This document shows, piece after piece, positions 26,837 through 35,810 of a stretch of DNA of 51,394 nucleotides (position 1 is its first letter; each line of letters begins with the position of its first letter). The position numbers and the translations under genes are program-made. The notes under the pieces were generated by a model. The model ran no database searches. It worked only from the letters and a program-made list of their open reading frames with translations, and had not been told where the DNA came from. This DNA comes from Euryarchaeota archaeon UBA433. GTDB taxonomy: Archaea > Thermoplasmatota > Poseidoniia > Poseidoniales > Poseidoniaceae. Location of the stretch: contig DAFX01000085.1 in the NCBI GenBank assembly GCA_002495535.1, positions 1 to 51,394 on the forward strand, written 5' to 3'.

Positions 26837-28420
26837 ATGGTCATGCGAGTCAAGGCACTCATGCTGTGTTTCTTAATGGCCACCCTTTCCCTCTCCGGTT
26901 GTTTTGGTGCTGAAGAAGTGGTCGTGGAGGAAGAAGAAATTGTTGTTGAAGAGACGCGAACCTTTGTCACAGACAAATACGGCAACGACGTAAATATACC
27001 CCCACTTACCATGGAATTCCAGTTTAGTGATGTTGGTGAGACTGGCAAGGAGCCCAGTATTGGGATCACCTCCAGTGGCTGTATCTTTTTCATCGCCATG
27101 GAGAAAGTAATGAGGTCATGCGATTATGGAGAGGCTTGGGAGGAAACTCAAGATCCAATCCAATGTTCCCCGACCACAAGCGACCCGTACGGTTGGGTTG
27201 ACCCCATCACAGATCGAATCTTCAATGTCCAAATGATTGGACTTGAAACTTCATGGATCTGTTGGAGTGATGATGACGGCCAGTCATGGCTTGGTAATCC
27301 GCACGATTCAGGAACGACACCAATCAATGATCACATCAAATTGGCTAGTGGCCCATGGACCAGCGCTGGTTACGGAGCTCTGGGTTCAATCACTGGAAAT
27401 TTTTATGAAACCGCCGTCTACTACTGTTACAACAAATTGGCAGGGATTTTCTGCTTCACAAGTTTCGACGGTGGAGCTACCTTCGAGGCGGGCGGGCAAA
27501 TCATTGGATTAGCCACCACAAACGGAGGTCTGCACGGGGCAATCTCGACCGCTGCAGATGGGACAGTCTACGTCACGCCGAGGGTTGAAACTCCAACAGT
27601 CATCGTTTCGAAAGACAACGGCTTCTCCTGGTTCGAGCGTTCGATGGGCGAGGACGCAGGAACGCCCTACCCGAGAAAAAATTCTGAAGTTTCAGCCGAT
27701 ACGGCATCAAACGCCTATCACGTTTGGACTGGTGCTGATGAAGGCGTCTACATGTCACGCTCCATAGATTCGGGTGAAACTTGGGAACAAGAGAGCATCA
27801 GAATTTCACCTGCGGGCGTCATTTCAACTGTCTTCCCACAAACCGATGCCGGCGACCCTGGAAGAATTGCGATCACCTACCTTGGAAGCGAAAATACTGA
27901 AATGATTGGTGAATCAAACATCGATGGAAGTCCTTGGGACGGGAACGCACACTATGCTCCGAACAACGCGACCTACCACCTGTACATCACCTACAGTCTA
28001 AACGCCCTTGATGAGAACCCAATCTTCCACACTCAGCGGGTGACAGACGATCCTGTGCAGGTTGGTTCTATCTGCTTGAATTCAGGTGACTGCAGGGATA
28101 TTGGTGGGTCAAATCGAAACCTCTTGGATTTCAATGACTTGCACATTGACCGAGAAGGCCGAGTCTATGTTGCGTTTGCTGACGGTTGCACAGGTGATTG
28201 CGCAACAAATGAAAATGCGAGTGCTGCAGATTCTAGAGATGGAAGAGGCTCGGTCTACTATCTAGCAAGCGGTCCAAGTTTGCTTGAAGCATTCGATCAA
28301 ATGGATCCACTTCTTGCAACAACCAGCAATGCTCAACCCCATGAACCATGTCAAGCAGATACTTGCAAACGAACTCGTGAGGCAGACAACGAAGAAGAAT
28401 CCTCGCCTTCTGAAGCCTGA
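26837..28420 (+). CDS. Secreted lipoprotein with BNR/Asp-box repeats
   Basis: A 527-residue exported protein. A signal peptide ends in the lipobox LSGC, which would lipidate Cys22. An acidic Glu/Val linker (26-40) follows. The body contains five Asp-box-like motifs: SCDYGEAW (94-101), SDDDGQSW (144-151), SFDGGATF (209-216), SKDNGFSW (258-265) and SIDSGETW (309-316), the S-x-D-x-G-x-x-W pattern of sialidase-like beta propellers. I see no sialidase catalytic arginine context, so it may be a binding propeller. The Cys-containing tail is acidic. AGGAGG at 26822-26827 sets the ATG at 26837. A TCTATAGA box at 26733-26740 would give a leader of about 75 bases. Confidence 0.75.
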   Translation: MVMRVKALMLCFLMATLSLSGCFGAEEVVVEEEEIVVEETRTFVTDKYGNDVNIPPLTMEFQFSDVGETGKEPSIGITSSGCIFFIAMEKVMRSCDYGEAWEETQDPIQCSPTTSDPYGWVDPITDRIFNVQMIGLETSWICWSDDDGQSWLGNPHDSGTTPINDHIKLASGPWTSAGYGALGSITGNFYETAVYYCYNKLAGIFCFTSFDGGATFEAGGQIIGLATTNGGLHGAISTAADGTVYVTPRVETPTVIVSKDNGFSWFERSMGEDAGTPYPRKNSEVSADTASNAYHVWTGADEGVYMSRSIDSGETWEQESIRISPAGVISTVFPQTDAGDPGRIAITYLGSENTEMIGESNIDGSPWDGNAHYAPNNATYHLYITYSLNALDENPIFHTQRVTDDPVQVGSICLNSGDCRDIGGSNRNLLDFNDLHIDREGRVYVAFADGCTGDCATNENASAADSRDGRGSVYYLASGPSLLEAFDQMDPLLATTSNAQPHEPCQADTCKRTREADNEEESSPSEA

Positions 28421-28431
28421 AGCAACCTGGC

Positions 28432-28773
28432 TTATTCATCCATGTTCATTTGCAGATGTTCAGCCCCAGTACCGTGCTGCAAGTGCTGTACCAACGCAGC
28501 CACGGCATCTTGGCCATCCAATGTGTACCAGATTCCTTCGGGATAAATCACAGCAGTTGTGCCAAACTCACAAAAGTCGAGGCAACCTGATTTCTGAACT
28601 CGTACATCATGCAACCCAGCTTCCTTTGCTGCTCGCTTGATGGATTGCATAAGGGCCAAACTCCCACGGCGTGAGCATGAGGGGCGTGCTGAACCTTCTG
28701 GGCGTTCATGGCCACAGACAAACATGTGTTGCCTATACCCTGGCTCCGTTCTGCCTTTAGGATCACTTGGCAC
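28432..28773 (-). CDS. Thioredoxin-like [2Fe-2S] ferredoxin
   Basis: A 113-residue electron carrier of the thioredoxin-fold [2Fe-2S] family. The four cluster cysteines are visible: Cys20 in HMFVCGHE, Cys33 in RPSCSRRG, and Cys64 and Cys68 in KSGCLDFCEFG. The downstream AVIYPEGIWY strand is typical. The start is GTG 28773, four bases after the pterin dehydratase stop, with GGAGG inside the end of that gene; ATG 28725 would cut off Cys20, so the longer form is preferred. The redox partner is unknown. Confidence 0.82.
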   Translation of the reverse strand: MPSDPKGRTEPGYRQHMFVCGHERPEGSARPSCSRRGSLALMQSIKRAAKEAGLHDVRVQKSGCLDFCEFGTTAVIYPEGIWYTLDGQDAVAALVQHLQHGTGAEHLQMNMDE

Positions 28774-28777
28774 TCTT

Positions 28778-29026
28778 TCAGGCCTCCATTGAAGCGTTGA
28801 TTCGTTGAGCTAAGTCGATGTCCTTCTCGGTGACTTTTGCCTCATCATGAGTGAACAATTCCACGATCACATACCCCCATCCAAAGTGCAATTCAGGGTG
28901 GTGGTTGACCTCTTTGGCATAGGAAGAAATTTCATCGACAAATTCCTTTGCTCGGTCAAAATCAGCAAATTCAAATTCACGCATCAAGCGTTCTTCGACC
29001 ATCGCCCATCCCGTTGGGATGTCCAT
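28778..29026 (-). CDS. Pterin-4a-carbinolamine dehydratase-like protein
   Basis: An 82-residue PCD/DCoH-like protein, slightly short for the family. Conserved features are the aromatic-rich REFEFADFDRAKEFVDEI segment, NHHPELHFGWGYVIVELFTHD (active-site His pair at about 42-43 and the later His of TH), and KDIDLAQRIN. The classic enzyme regenerates tetrahydropterin after aromatic hydroxylation. No aromatic amino-acid hydroxylase is nearby, so a pterin/molybdopterin or folate side role is equally possible. It sits between an unknown gene and the small ferredoxin with gaps of four bases on each side, a tight three-gene unit. Confidence 0.85.
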   Translation of the reverse strand: MDIPTGWAMVEERLMREFEFADFDRAKEFVDEISSYAKEVNHHPELHFGWGYVIVELFTHDEAKVTEKDIDLAQRINASMEA

Positions 29027-29030
29027 GTTC

Positions 29031-29474
29031 TCAACCCCAAAGGTGGGAGTCGTCGCTGCCTTTGCTTTCTTTCTCCACCTTCTCGTGCAGGCTTGAACGA
29101 CGCTTCATATCGGCTCGCTCGAACGCCAAGAGGTCCTTGTCGTCGATGTAAGCAGGCCGAGTGTGTGCCGTAAGAACAATCCTTGCGATGATGTCTCGTG
29201 CGACAAAATGAGTACGTCCATCTTCACAGAGCATCTCAAGGCTTGATTTTCCTGAGGAAAGGAGCCGTCCACGAAGCCAGTGCGGTTCACCTTCCACGAG
29301 TGACCTTGCATCAAGCAAAATTTCGATGAAATCGTCCCGGCGTAGTCCATGCCTTCGCTTAAGCAGATCTCCGTTGATGACATCGGCCACTTCATCGAGG
29401 TTTGGCGAGCCCATATCTTTCCACATTGGTTGTGCCCATTCTGGGAGTTGAATCTTCGGTGTTTTCTTCGCCAT
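29031..29474 (-). CDS. Conserved-looking protein of unknown function
   Basis: A 147-residue soluble protein that I cannot assign. It begins with Lys/Pro-rich MAKKTPKIQLPEW, has a central mixed alpha-beta region (RRDDFIEILLDARSL, WLRGRLL, MLCEDGRTHFVARDIIARI) and a charged Lys/Glu/Ser tail. TTG 29480 is an alternative start two codons upstream. Four bases separate it from the pterin dehydratase gene, so it is probably the first gene of that three-gene unit. Cys is rare and no membrane segment is visible. Confidence 0.6.
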   Translation of the reverse strand: MAKKTPKIQLPEWAQPMWKDMGSPNLDEVADVINGDLLKRRHGLRRDDFIEILLDARSLVEGEPHWLRGRLLSSGKSSLEMLCEDGRTHFVARDIIARIVLTAHTRPAYIDDKDLLAFERADMKRRSSLHEKVEKESKGSDDSHLWG

Positions 29475-29603
29475 GGACAACGGTGTACGGCGAGGCTACT
29501 TGAACCTCGCTCATGCTCCTTCTTGCCTCAATGCCCGAAAATACCACTTTCAGGGGTATGCATTCTTGAAGGGTGGGCCACCGGCAAGGACTGAGGGAAG
29601 AAG

Positions 29604-30722
29604 ATGAAAGTCTCGTGGCGAACGCTTCCAACTGTCCTTCTTGAGGATGAGGTGCTTGACAAGGCCTTCTCTAGGGCTCGTAAGGCAGCCGACCGCGTCG
29701 ATGATTCGGATCGAATCTTCAGGGTCCGGAAGCAAATGAGCCGGATGGTTCAAACTGCGGCAGATGTTATTGCGACCACCTTCACTGATACCGTCAACGT
29801 TTGGCCTTCATTAGATCAGTCCCCCCGTTTTGACGTCGCCATGATCGATGCTTGTGTCGGTTGTGACGACTATCGTCACCATCTTTCAATGCTCCAATGG
29901 GCGGCCAAACAGGTGCTCAACATCGCTGGCCAAAACACAAAGAAAATCATTCGAACCGCTCGAACAGAATTGATGCATGATGCTCGAAAGGAAGCTTACG
30001 GGCGAATTTCTTCGATTATGCGCCGCGTCAAACCTTCTCTAGTCTGGCTTAGCGAGGCGCGTGAAACGCTCAAACGCTTGCCAACTATCGATCAGGTCCT
30101 TCCGTGTATTGTGGTCTGTGGTGCACCCAATGTTGGGAAATCCGCCTTCATCTCTGCCTTGAGTTCGGGGAGAATGGAAGTCAACCACTATCCGTTCACA
30201 ACAAAACAAATTCACGTTGGGCACTTCACCCATCGGCGTTTACAATACCAAATGGTGGACACGCCTGGTTTGCTCGACCGACCAATGACCGCGCGCAATG
30301 CAATTGAATTGCAGGCGATTGCGGCCCTCGAACACATTGGTTCGTTGGTCTTGTTCTTAATGGACGAAAGTGAAGCCTGTGGCACAACGCTTGAGGAGCA
30401 GATGCACCTTCTAGAAGACGTTCAATCCATGCTCCCAGGAACCGATTTAATGGTGGTCACATCCAAGGCTGATCTCTTATCACCCCTTCCCGAAATGTGG
30501 GAGGACGTTGCAGCAGCAGAATCAGAATGGCGCGAGGATGGGTCCGAAGGAACGCCTGAGTTGCCCTTATTGCTCGACCCTAAGGGGCGAGTGACGATGT
30601 CTGCAACTGAATTTGTGGGCATGGAGGCAATGCGCATGGAAATCATTCGTCGAATCAAAGACGCTCGCCAAATTGATCCGATGGCACTACCAGAAGGTTG
30701 GTATCGCAGAGATCAAGATTGA
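29604..30722 (+). CDS. NOG1-like ribosome-assembly GTPase
   Basis: A 372-residue GTP-binding protein of the OBG-HflX-like NOG1 group, whose eukaryotic members act in large-subunit assembly. A helical N-terminal domain (1-165) is followed by the G domain: G1 GAPNVGKS near 173, a G2 threonine in YPFTTKQIHVG, G3 DTPGLLDRP near 219 and G4 TSKAD near 288. Length and the helical N-terminus fit archaeal NOG1. The start ATG 29604 has GAGGGA upstream. It converges with argS with two bases between stops. Confidence 0.88.
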   Translation: MKVSWRTLPTVLLEDEVLDKAFSRARKAADRVDDSDRIFRVRKQMSRMVQTAADVIATTFTDTVNVWPSLDQSPRFDVAMIDACVGCDDYRHHLSMLQWAAKQVLNIAGQNTKKIIRTARTELMHDARKEAYGRISSIMRRVKPSLVWLSEARETLKRLPTIDQVLPCIVVCGAPNVGKSAFISALSSGRMEVNHYPFTTKQIHVGHFTHRRLQYQMVDTPGLLDRPMTARNAIELQAIAALEHIGSLVLFLMDESEACGTTLEEQMHLLEDVQSMLPGTDLMVVTSKADLLSPLPEMWEDVAAAESEWREDGSEGTPELPLLLDPKGRVTMSATEFVGMEAMRMEIIRRIKDARQIDPMALPEGWYRRDQD

Positions 30723-30724
30723 TC

Positions 30725-32506
30725 TCACATGTGTTCAATTGGTACAATGCCCAATCCTTCCATTCCCGTTCGCATCAAGCGGCGAGCAACCTCTGAGACT
30801 TGTAAGTTGAAGGTGTTGACTTCACCATCGACGACAATCATACAGTCTCTATAGAATGCATTGAAGCAGGTGGCTAGATGCAGGAGTTGGTTGGCGAAAA
30901 GGTGCGGGCGTCGATCGTTGACCGCCTTGGCAAGAACATCGTTGTGGACGGCAAGTGAGCGCAATAGACCGATCATCCCACTTGACATTTCATCTGGGAT
31001 TTCGACATCCGATTTTGCCATTTCTTCAGCAACATCAACACCCTCTTTTTCGCATCGGCGAAGGATTGAACATGCGCGAACATGAGAGTACATGATGAAA
31101 GGTGCAGAACCGCCCTCAAAGGCCAGTGCTTCTTCCCAGCGGAAGGTGAATCCTTTCTCAGGACTGACTTTGATGATGTTGAATCGAACGGCGGACTTGC
31201 CCGCTGCGTCTGCGATTTCTTTGACTTGGTCGCGTTCATAATCGGGTCGAAGGGCCCCGACAACCGCAGCAGCTTGCTCGGATGCTTCTTCCAGCAAATC
31301 GTCCATGAACACAACGTTCCCCTTACGAGTGGACATCTTACCTTCTGGGAGTTTGATGAAGGAGTAGAACATCACTTCTGGCACCTTTTGCTGAAGCTCT
31401 GTCAACGTCATACCGACTTGTTTGGCCTGGAGTTTGTGATCTTCGCCGAGTACGTTGATCAAGTCATCACATTGTTGCCATTTCCACATGTGGTAGGCAA
31501 TGTCTCGAGTTGCGTAGAGTGAAGACCCGTCGCCACGACGGAAGAAGAATTCTGTTTTGCCCTTGAGACCTCGAGCCCCTAAGTCCAAGAATTCAGCACC
31601 ATTGTCTGCAGTTCCGTGAATGTCAAACGATCTGAATTGTTCCATAAGTCGGCCGACGTCGCCATTGGTGACGAACATTGATTCTTTGGTGAAGGTGTCA
31701 AAACCGATACCTAAGCGCGCCAAGGTTGTGAGCATGCCGTCGAGAACTGGTTGGTAAGCAGCTTGGAAATCATCGAGGACTTGTTGGTCGCCGTGTTCGC
31801 TTGCGTGCACCATGCGGCCAATTTCTTGCTCAATTTCTTCTTTGTCCGCTCGTTCTTGTCGAATCACCTGCGCTGCTTGGTACCAGCGCACGCGTTGATG
31901 ATCCGCTTTCCCTGCCCATTTTGGATTGAGCGGTTCTCTTCCAGCGAGTGTGGCCTCCACTTCGTCACTTGACAAATTTGCCAAAGCCCATGCGAGCACT
32001 CCAACTTGCTTGCCCATGTCATCAACATAGTATTCGGCGCGTACTTCATTGCCGAACAATCGATGGAGTCGGACAAGCGAATCCCCAAGAATGGCATTTC
32101 GTGCCCTTCCCACATGGAAGGGGCCATTTGGGTTCGCAGAAGTGTGTTCAATGAGGATTTTTCGTCCAGTCGGTTGGCACTCGCCAAACGGATGGCCGCT
32201 GGTAGATGGCGAGTGAAGGATTGACTTGGCCAACCATGCTGGGCTCGCTTTGATGTTGAGGTATCCAGCAACAGCGTTGACTTCACCAATCGCTTCGTGC
32301 GGAGGCATGGCGGTTGCAATTGCTTCGGCGATCTGTGGTGGTGCTTGCCCCATCTGCTTTGCGAAAGGGAAACAGGGAAGGGAAAGATCCCCTTGCTCGA
32401 GTTCTCTGGATGGAGCGAGCATGCTTTTCCAGTGGTCATTGTTGATGCCGACTTCAGATAGGGCGGCCTCAATCAAGGGTTCGATCACTGTTTTGAGCAT
32501 CTTCAT
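30725..32506 (-). CDS. argS: Arginyl-tRNA synthetase
   Basis: Charges tRNA-Arg with arginine. The 593-residue class I enzyme has the ArgRS N-terminal (Arg-S) domain, the HIGH-equivalent FHVGRARNAILGD near residue 130 preceded by HTSANPNGP, the KMSKS-equivalent KMSTRKG around 389, and a DALR-type helical anticodon domain at the C-terminus. GTGATCC at 32509-32515 pairs perfectly with the 16S 3' end seen at the left edge of the window and supports ATG 32506; GTG 32515 is another in-frame option. It follows prf1 by only a few bases, so release factor and synthetase are probably co-transcribed. Confidence 0.96.
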   Translation of the reverse strand: MKMLKTVIEPLIEAALSEVGINNDHWKSMLAPSRELEQGDLSLPCFPFAKQMGQAPPQIAEAIATAMPPHEAIGEVNAVAGYLNIKASPAWLAKSILHSPSTSGHPFGECQPTGRKILIEHTSANPNGPFHVGRARNAILGDSLVRLHRLFGNEVRAEYYVDDMGKQVGVLAWALANLSSDEVEATLAGREPLNPKWAGKADHQRVRWYQAAQVIRQERADKEEIEQEIGRMVHASEHGDQQVLDDFQAAYQPVLDGMLTTLARLGIGFDTFTKESMFVTNGDVGRLMEQFRSFDIHGTADNGAEFLDLGARGLKGKTEFFFRRGDGSSLYATRDIAYHMWKWQQCDDLINVLGEDHKLQAKQVGMTLTELQQKVPEVMFYSFIKLPEGKMSTRKGNVVFMDDLLEEASEQAAAVVGALRPDYERDQVKEIADAAGKSAVRFNIIKVSPEKGFTFRWEEALAFEGGSAPFIMYSHVRACSILRRCEKEGVDVAEEMAKSDVEIPDEMSSGMIGLLRSLAVHNDVLAKAVNDRRPHLFANQLLHLATCFNAFYRDCMIVVDGEVNTFNLQVSEVARRLMRTGMEGLGIVPIEHM

Positions 32507-32516
32507 GTGGATCACT

Positions 32517-33764
32517 TCACATCATTGGGTACCGGCAAAGGGCGGCAAGGCCACCGAATCCGTGCAGCAATTGGGAGCCTTCTTCTGTGTCAACAGAAAT
32601 GTAAATGATTTCGGTGTTGCTTCGGACAGCCATCTTCCCAAGTTCTTCGATCAATGAAATGCTGCTGAGTTCCTTTGCGTTGTCCCCAGCTGCGTTGCAT
32701 GAAGGGCAAGGTGGGATAGTCTCCATACGTGCGATGGTTGCAGTCCATTCATGTTGACAAGAGCCGCACCGCAGTTCAACGGTGTTCTTTCGAAGCCCCT
32801 CTGAGACAAGTAGGCGGTCAATCGCCCCCCGCTCAAGTGCGCTGCGAACCATCATCTCACCGTACGTTGCTCGAGGGGCCGTCTTGATGAGTTCTGCCAA
32901 GAATTGAGTCATAATCTGCCGTTCTGCATCCAGTTCGATTTCACCCATGAGCGCTCCAGCGTTTTCAACAAGTTCTCGTACCCCGCTTTCATTCGAATAG
33001 CCGACATCAAAATGGGTTTTTGCTATTTTCTTGCCCACCTCGTGATGGAAGTAATCGTTTTTGACAACAAAATCCTTGGTGGCTCCTGGACCTCCTATGA
33101 TGATTGCTTGGATGTTTTCCAGGTTAGGAAGCCAGTACGAGCAAGCGTGTTCGGTCGCACGCTTGAAAAAATTGTGAGCCGCTTCTTCGATCAGGCGTTC
33201 GAAACGTTGTGCGGATTGACCACCTTGTCGGTGCTTCCCCATGATGTTTGAGACCAAGTGCTCTTGGACGTGAATTCGCTTTCCTGATGCAATACCGTAG
33301 GCTGCTTCTGAACGGTCGATTACGAACAGTCCGTAGGATTTCTTATCGACCAGCATGTCCTCAAGTTGGGTTAACTCGAACACAGAATCACATCGGTACC
33401 TGAAGGACATAAGCGGTTGGGGTGGCTCTTCGACCACGACATTGACCATTCGGTTTTTGTTGTTGCCAATAATGATCGACCCAACAAAAATAGCGATGCC
33501 ATTTTCACCCGGCCTTTTGTATCGAGAAAGAGTGGAAATAGCAGATTCAATGGCACCTTGGACATTCTTTCGAGTGCCTTTGGACTTGATGTTAGCGGCT
33601 TGCCCGTGTTCGTTTTGTAGCAATGATCGAGCGTCAGAAATGTGACGGTCAGGCGGGATAATCAACGTCACCAATTCAGTGCCAAACCCTTTCATTTCCC
33701 TTAACTCTTCAAGCGCGAGTTTGAGTCGAAGCCGACGCGTGGCGAGGGTTGCATCATCTGACAT
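32517..33764 (-). CDS. Peptide chain release factor aRF1
   Basis: Recognises all three stop codons and releases the finished peptide. The 415-residue protein has the eRF1/aRF1 three-domain plan. The stop-codon reading motifs NIKS (residues 58-61) and YRCDSVF (123-129) are in domain 1. The catalytic GGQ is at 181-183 in HRQGGQSAQRFERL. A zinc ribbon with CGSC and CPSC lies in domain 3, as in most archaeal forms. CGGAGGCC precedes the ATG at 33764. It is the first gene of a tight pair with argS. Confidence 0.96.
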   Translation of the reverse strand: MSDDATLATRRLRLKLALEELREMKGFGTELVTLIIPPDRHISDARSLLQNEHGQAANIKSKGTRKNVQGAIESAISTLSRYKRPGENGIAIFVGSIIIGNNKNRMVNVVVEEPPQPLMSFRYRCDSVFELTQLEDMLVDKKSYGLFVIDRSEAAYGIASGKRIHVQEHLVSNIMGKHRQGGQSAQRFERLIEEAAHNFFKRATEHACSYWLPNLENIQAIIIGGPGATKDFVVKNDYFHHEVGKKIAKTHFDVGYSNESGVRELVENAGALMGEIELDAERQIMTQFLAELIKTAPRATYGEMMVRSALERGAIDRLLVSEGLRKNTVELRCGSCQHEWTATIARMETIPPCPSCNAAGDNAKELSSISLIEELGKMAVRSNTEIIYISVDTEEGSQLLHGFGGLAALCRYPMM

Positions 33765-33903
33765 CGCTTGGCCTCCGAATCAAGGGCGTGGTTGAGGGGT
33801 CTTCAACTCTCTCATGCTGGTGTGCAGTGAAACTACAAAGGAGGACGCCTCAGTTGCTGTTCGTGGGGATATGCTCAAAGGATAAGCGCGCAACGAGTCA
33901 ACC

Positions 33904-34611
33904 ATGACCCCTCGTTATGTTGTTGCTTTGGGGGGCAGCCTCCTAAGGCCTGAAGAAGCAGAACAACGAACCGAGTGGTTTGGTAGATTGCGTCAACTTG
34001 CGGTTCACATGGAAGGCAATGGACGCCGGTTGGCCCTTGTTGTCGGTGGAGGTCTACCAGCGCGTGAAGGCATCGCTCTCACCCAGTGCTTGGTCAGTGA
34101 CCCGCGTCGTCTGGACGAAGTCGGCATCGCTGCAACCCGATTGAACGCCACAGTGATTCAGCAAGTGTTCCTCGATATTGGCTGTGATGTCGCTCCCGTT
34201 ATTCCTACGACAACCAGCGACGCTGCAGCATTGATGGATGCTCACCACCTCGTGGTGATGGGCGGTACAACTCCAGGCCATACCACGGATGCCGTTGCGG
34301 TAGCCCTGGCAAGAGATACCGGTGCGAGCCACTGTGTGATTGCCACCAATGTGAGCCACGTCTTTGACAAAGATCCTCGTCACCATGAGGATGCGGTTTC
34401 ATTCACGACGATGACCATTGATGAATTGGCTGAAATCACTGGAATTGATGAACCATTGGCACCAGGTGCTTCAGCCGTGATCGACCCCGTTGCGGTTGGG
34501 TGGGCCAAAGCGTGTGACCTCCGGCTCGCCGTGCTCGACGGGCGTGATCTTTCATTGCTCGAACAAGCTCTGGACGGGCAACCTTTCGATGGTACACTGA
34601 TCGAACCCTAG
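33904..34611 (+). CDS. pyrH: UMP kinase
   Basis: Phosphorylates UMP to UDP in pyrimidine nucleotide synthesis. The 235-residue amino-acid-kinase-fold protein opens VVALGGSLLRP, has the glycine-rich VVGGGLPAREG near residue 50, VMGGTTPGHTTDAVA near 118, and the late DPVAVGWAKA segment, matching the archaeal PyrH branch. It lies 10 bases before a small Zn-ribbon membrane protein gene on the same strand. The AT-containing GGATAAGC about 24 bases before the ATG may be a weak TATA box. The carAB genes of the same pathway are elsewhere in the window. Confidence 0.92.
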   Translation: MTPRYVVALGGSLLRPEEAEQRTEWFGRLRQLAVHMEGNGRRLALVVGGGLPAREGIALTQCLVSDPRRLDEVGIAATRLNATVIQQVFLDIGCDVAPVIPTTTSDAAALMDAHHLVVMGGTTPGHTTDAVAVALARDTGASHCVIATNVSHVFDKDPRHHEDAVSFTTMTIDELAEITGIDEPLAPGASAVIDPVAVGWAKACDLRLAVLDGRDLSLLEQALDGQPFDGTLIEP

Positions 34612-34621
34612 GTGATGAACA

Positions 34622-34897
34622 ATGGTTGATGCAAAGAAAGTCAAGGAAAATATCCAACGAATGACCAACAAGGTGACCTCGTCCGCTTCCGGCAAGGTGC
34701 AACCTCACAAGCATTGTCGTGTGTGTTTCCGTCCGATCAAACTCTCTGCTGAACCACGAGTTTGCAGTGACCAAGCTTGCATTGACCGGAACGCCCGTGA
34801 TCAGAAAAATGAACGCCAAATGCGAATCTGGATGTTCGTATTTTTGGGGATTTTTGCCTTCAGTTTTGTTGGACCAGTTGTCCTCAGGTCGTTGTAG
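34622..34897 (+). CDS. Small Zn-ribbon membrane protein (DUF2116-like)
   Basis: A 91-residue protein. A basic N-terminus is followed by a probable zinc-binding element, HKHCRVCFRPI...CSDQAC (about residues 30-55), then a charged helix and one C-terminal membrane helix (about 70-90). This matches the archaeal DUF2116-like plan of a zinc ribbon joined to a tail anchor. The role is unknown; tail-anchored Zn proteins often assist membrane or ribosomal complexes, but nothing here shows that. It follows pyrH closely and overlaps the convergent gene by 14 bases. Confidence 0.75.
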   Translation: MVDAKKVKENIQRMTNKVTSSASGKVQPHKHCRVCFRPIKLSAEPRVCSDQACIDRNARDQKNERQMRIWMFVFLGIFAFSFVGPVVLRSL

Positions 34898-35399
34898 AGT
34901 CAAACTCGTCCAACATCCCTTCCGATGCCTCGACTGAACCAGTTTCTGTGATCCCAGCGGCTTTTATTTGATCGCCAAGGGCAAACAGTTCTGTGAAGGC
35001 CTCCTCGATGGATTTAGTTTGCTTGAGGAACCTCAGTGCTGGCCAGCCACAATCGATCACCCCAGGTTCATGTGTACTCTCTTCGACCCATGCGGCACAT
35101 GCTTCTCCGTGGCACAAGGCGGAGAAATTTTCAAGGTCGACCCAGAAGGTTTGCCTGGTGCAAACAGGGCAAACTTTGCATTCAAGTGATGCAAGAATCG
35201 TCAGTCCATTCTCACCGATTACGTCGATGTCCCAAACGACCACAGAAGCAGAAGTGAGCAACATTTGATCGCTTTTTTTGAGAAAACTTCGAAGGACGCC
35301 CCAAGCAGTTTCCTCGCTGCTAAAGCAACCTAATGACAACGAGTTGCCCCCCTCCTCCACAGCAGAAGGGACAAACACCCTTTGAATCGGCTCCGCCAT
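34884..35399 (-). CDS. Cys-rich soluble protein of unknown function
   Basis: A 171-residue protein that I do not recognise. The central part contains ECKVCPVCTRQ and ALCHGEAC about 20 residues later, which could form one zinc site. The N-terminal 65 residues look alpha-beta, and the C-terminus is acidic and Ser/Thr-rich. It lies at the 3' end of a minus-strand run after folB (36 bases apart) and overlaps the convergent DUF2116-like gene by 14 bases. No export signal is seen. Confidence 0.6.
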   Translation of the reverse strand: MAEPIQRVFVPSAVEEGGNSLSLGCFSSEETAWGVLRSFLKKSDQMLLTSASVVVWDIDVIGENGLTILASLECKVCPVCTRQTFWVDLENFSALCHGEACAAWVEESTHEPGVIDCGWPALRFLKQTKSIEEAFTELFALGDQIKAAGITETGSVEASEGMLDEFDSTTT

Positions 35400-35435
35400 A
35401 GGTGGTGCTTGATGATGAGGTGCTTGAAGGCTCGC

Positions 35436-35810
35436 TCAAGTTCTACGCCATTCGACTTCAATCACCGGTAATCCGCCCGGATGGGGAAGTGGTGCTTCTG
35501 GTTTTTCAATTCGGACTGAAATGCTCGCAACATTTTGGTTCTCAGCAATCGCTTCTATAATTTTACCAGCCATTTCTTCCATGAGTGATATTGGCTTTTC
35601 AGCTTCCTGCATGACATGGTCGATCGCAATCTGGATGTCAGCGTAATTGAGGGTCTTGGAAAGGTCGTTGTCGACCCCATCATGGATCAGTCCTGCCCAT
35701 ACGGTAAACACAAAGGGTTGTTCTTGCTCATGTTCGAATGGGTAATAGCCGTGCTTGGCCATCACCGCGTACTTTTCTAGGCCCACCCGAATGGTCATGC
35801 AATCCCTCAT
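35436..35810 (-). CDS. Dihydroneopterin aldolase-like protein (FolB family)
   Basis: A 124-residue tunnelling-fold protein that matches DHNA, which cleaves dihydroneopterin to 6-hydroxymethyl-dihydropterin ahead of DHPS. Conserved elements are KHGYYPFEHEQEQPFVFTV, the TLNYADIQ strand, ISLMEEMAGKI (with the substrate-binding Glu) and the final RIEKPEAPLPHPGGLP. ATG 35810 overlaps the ppiC stop in ATGA; ATG 35798 is an alternative. Together with folP (15690) and the PCD-like gene (28778) it supports bacterial-style pterin/folate synthesis in this genome. Aldolase versus epimerase/oxygenase activity cannot be told apart here. Confidence 0.85.
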   Translation of the reverse strand: MRDCMTIRVGLEKYAVMAKHGYYPFEHEQEQPFVFTVWAGLIHDGVDNDLSKTLNYADIQIAIDHVMQEAEKPISLMEEMAGKIIEAIAENQNVASISVRIEKPEAPLPHPGGLPVIEVEWRRT

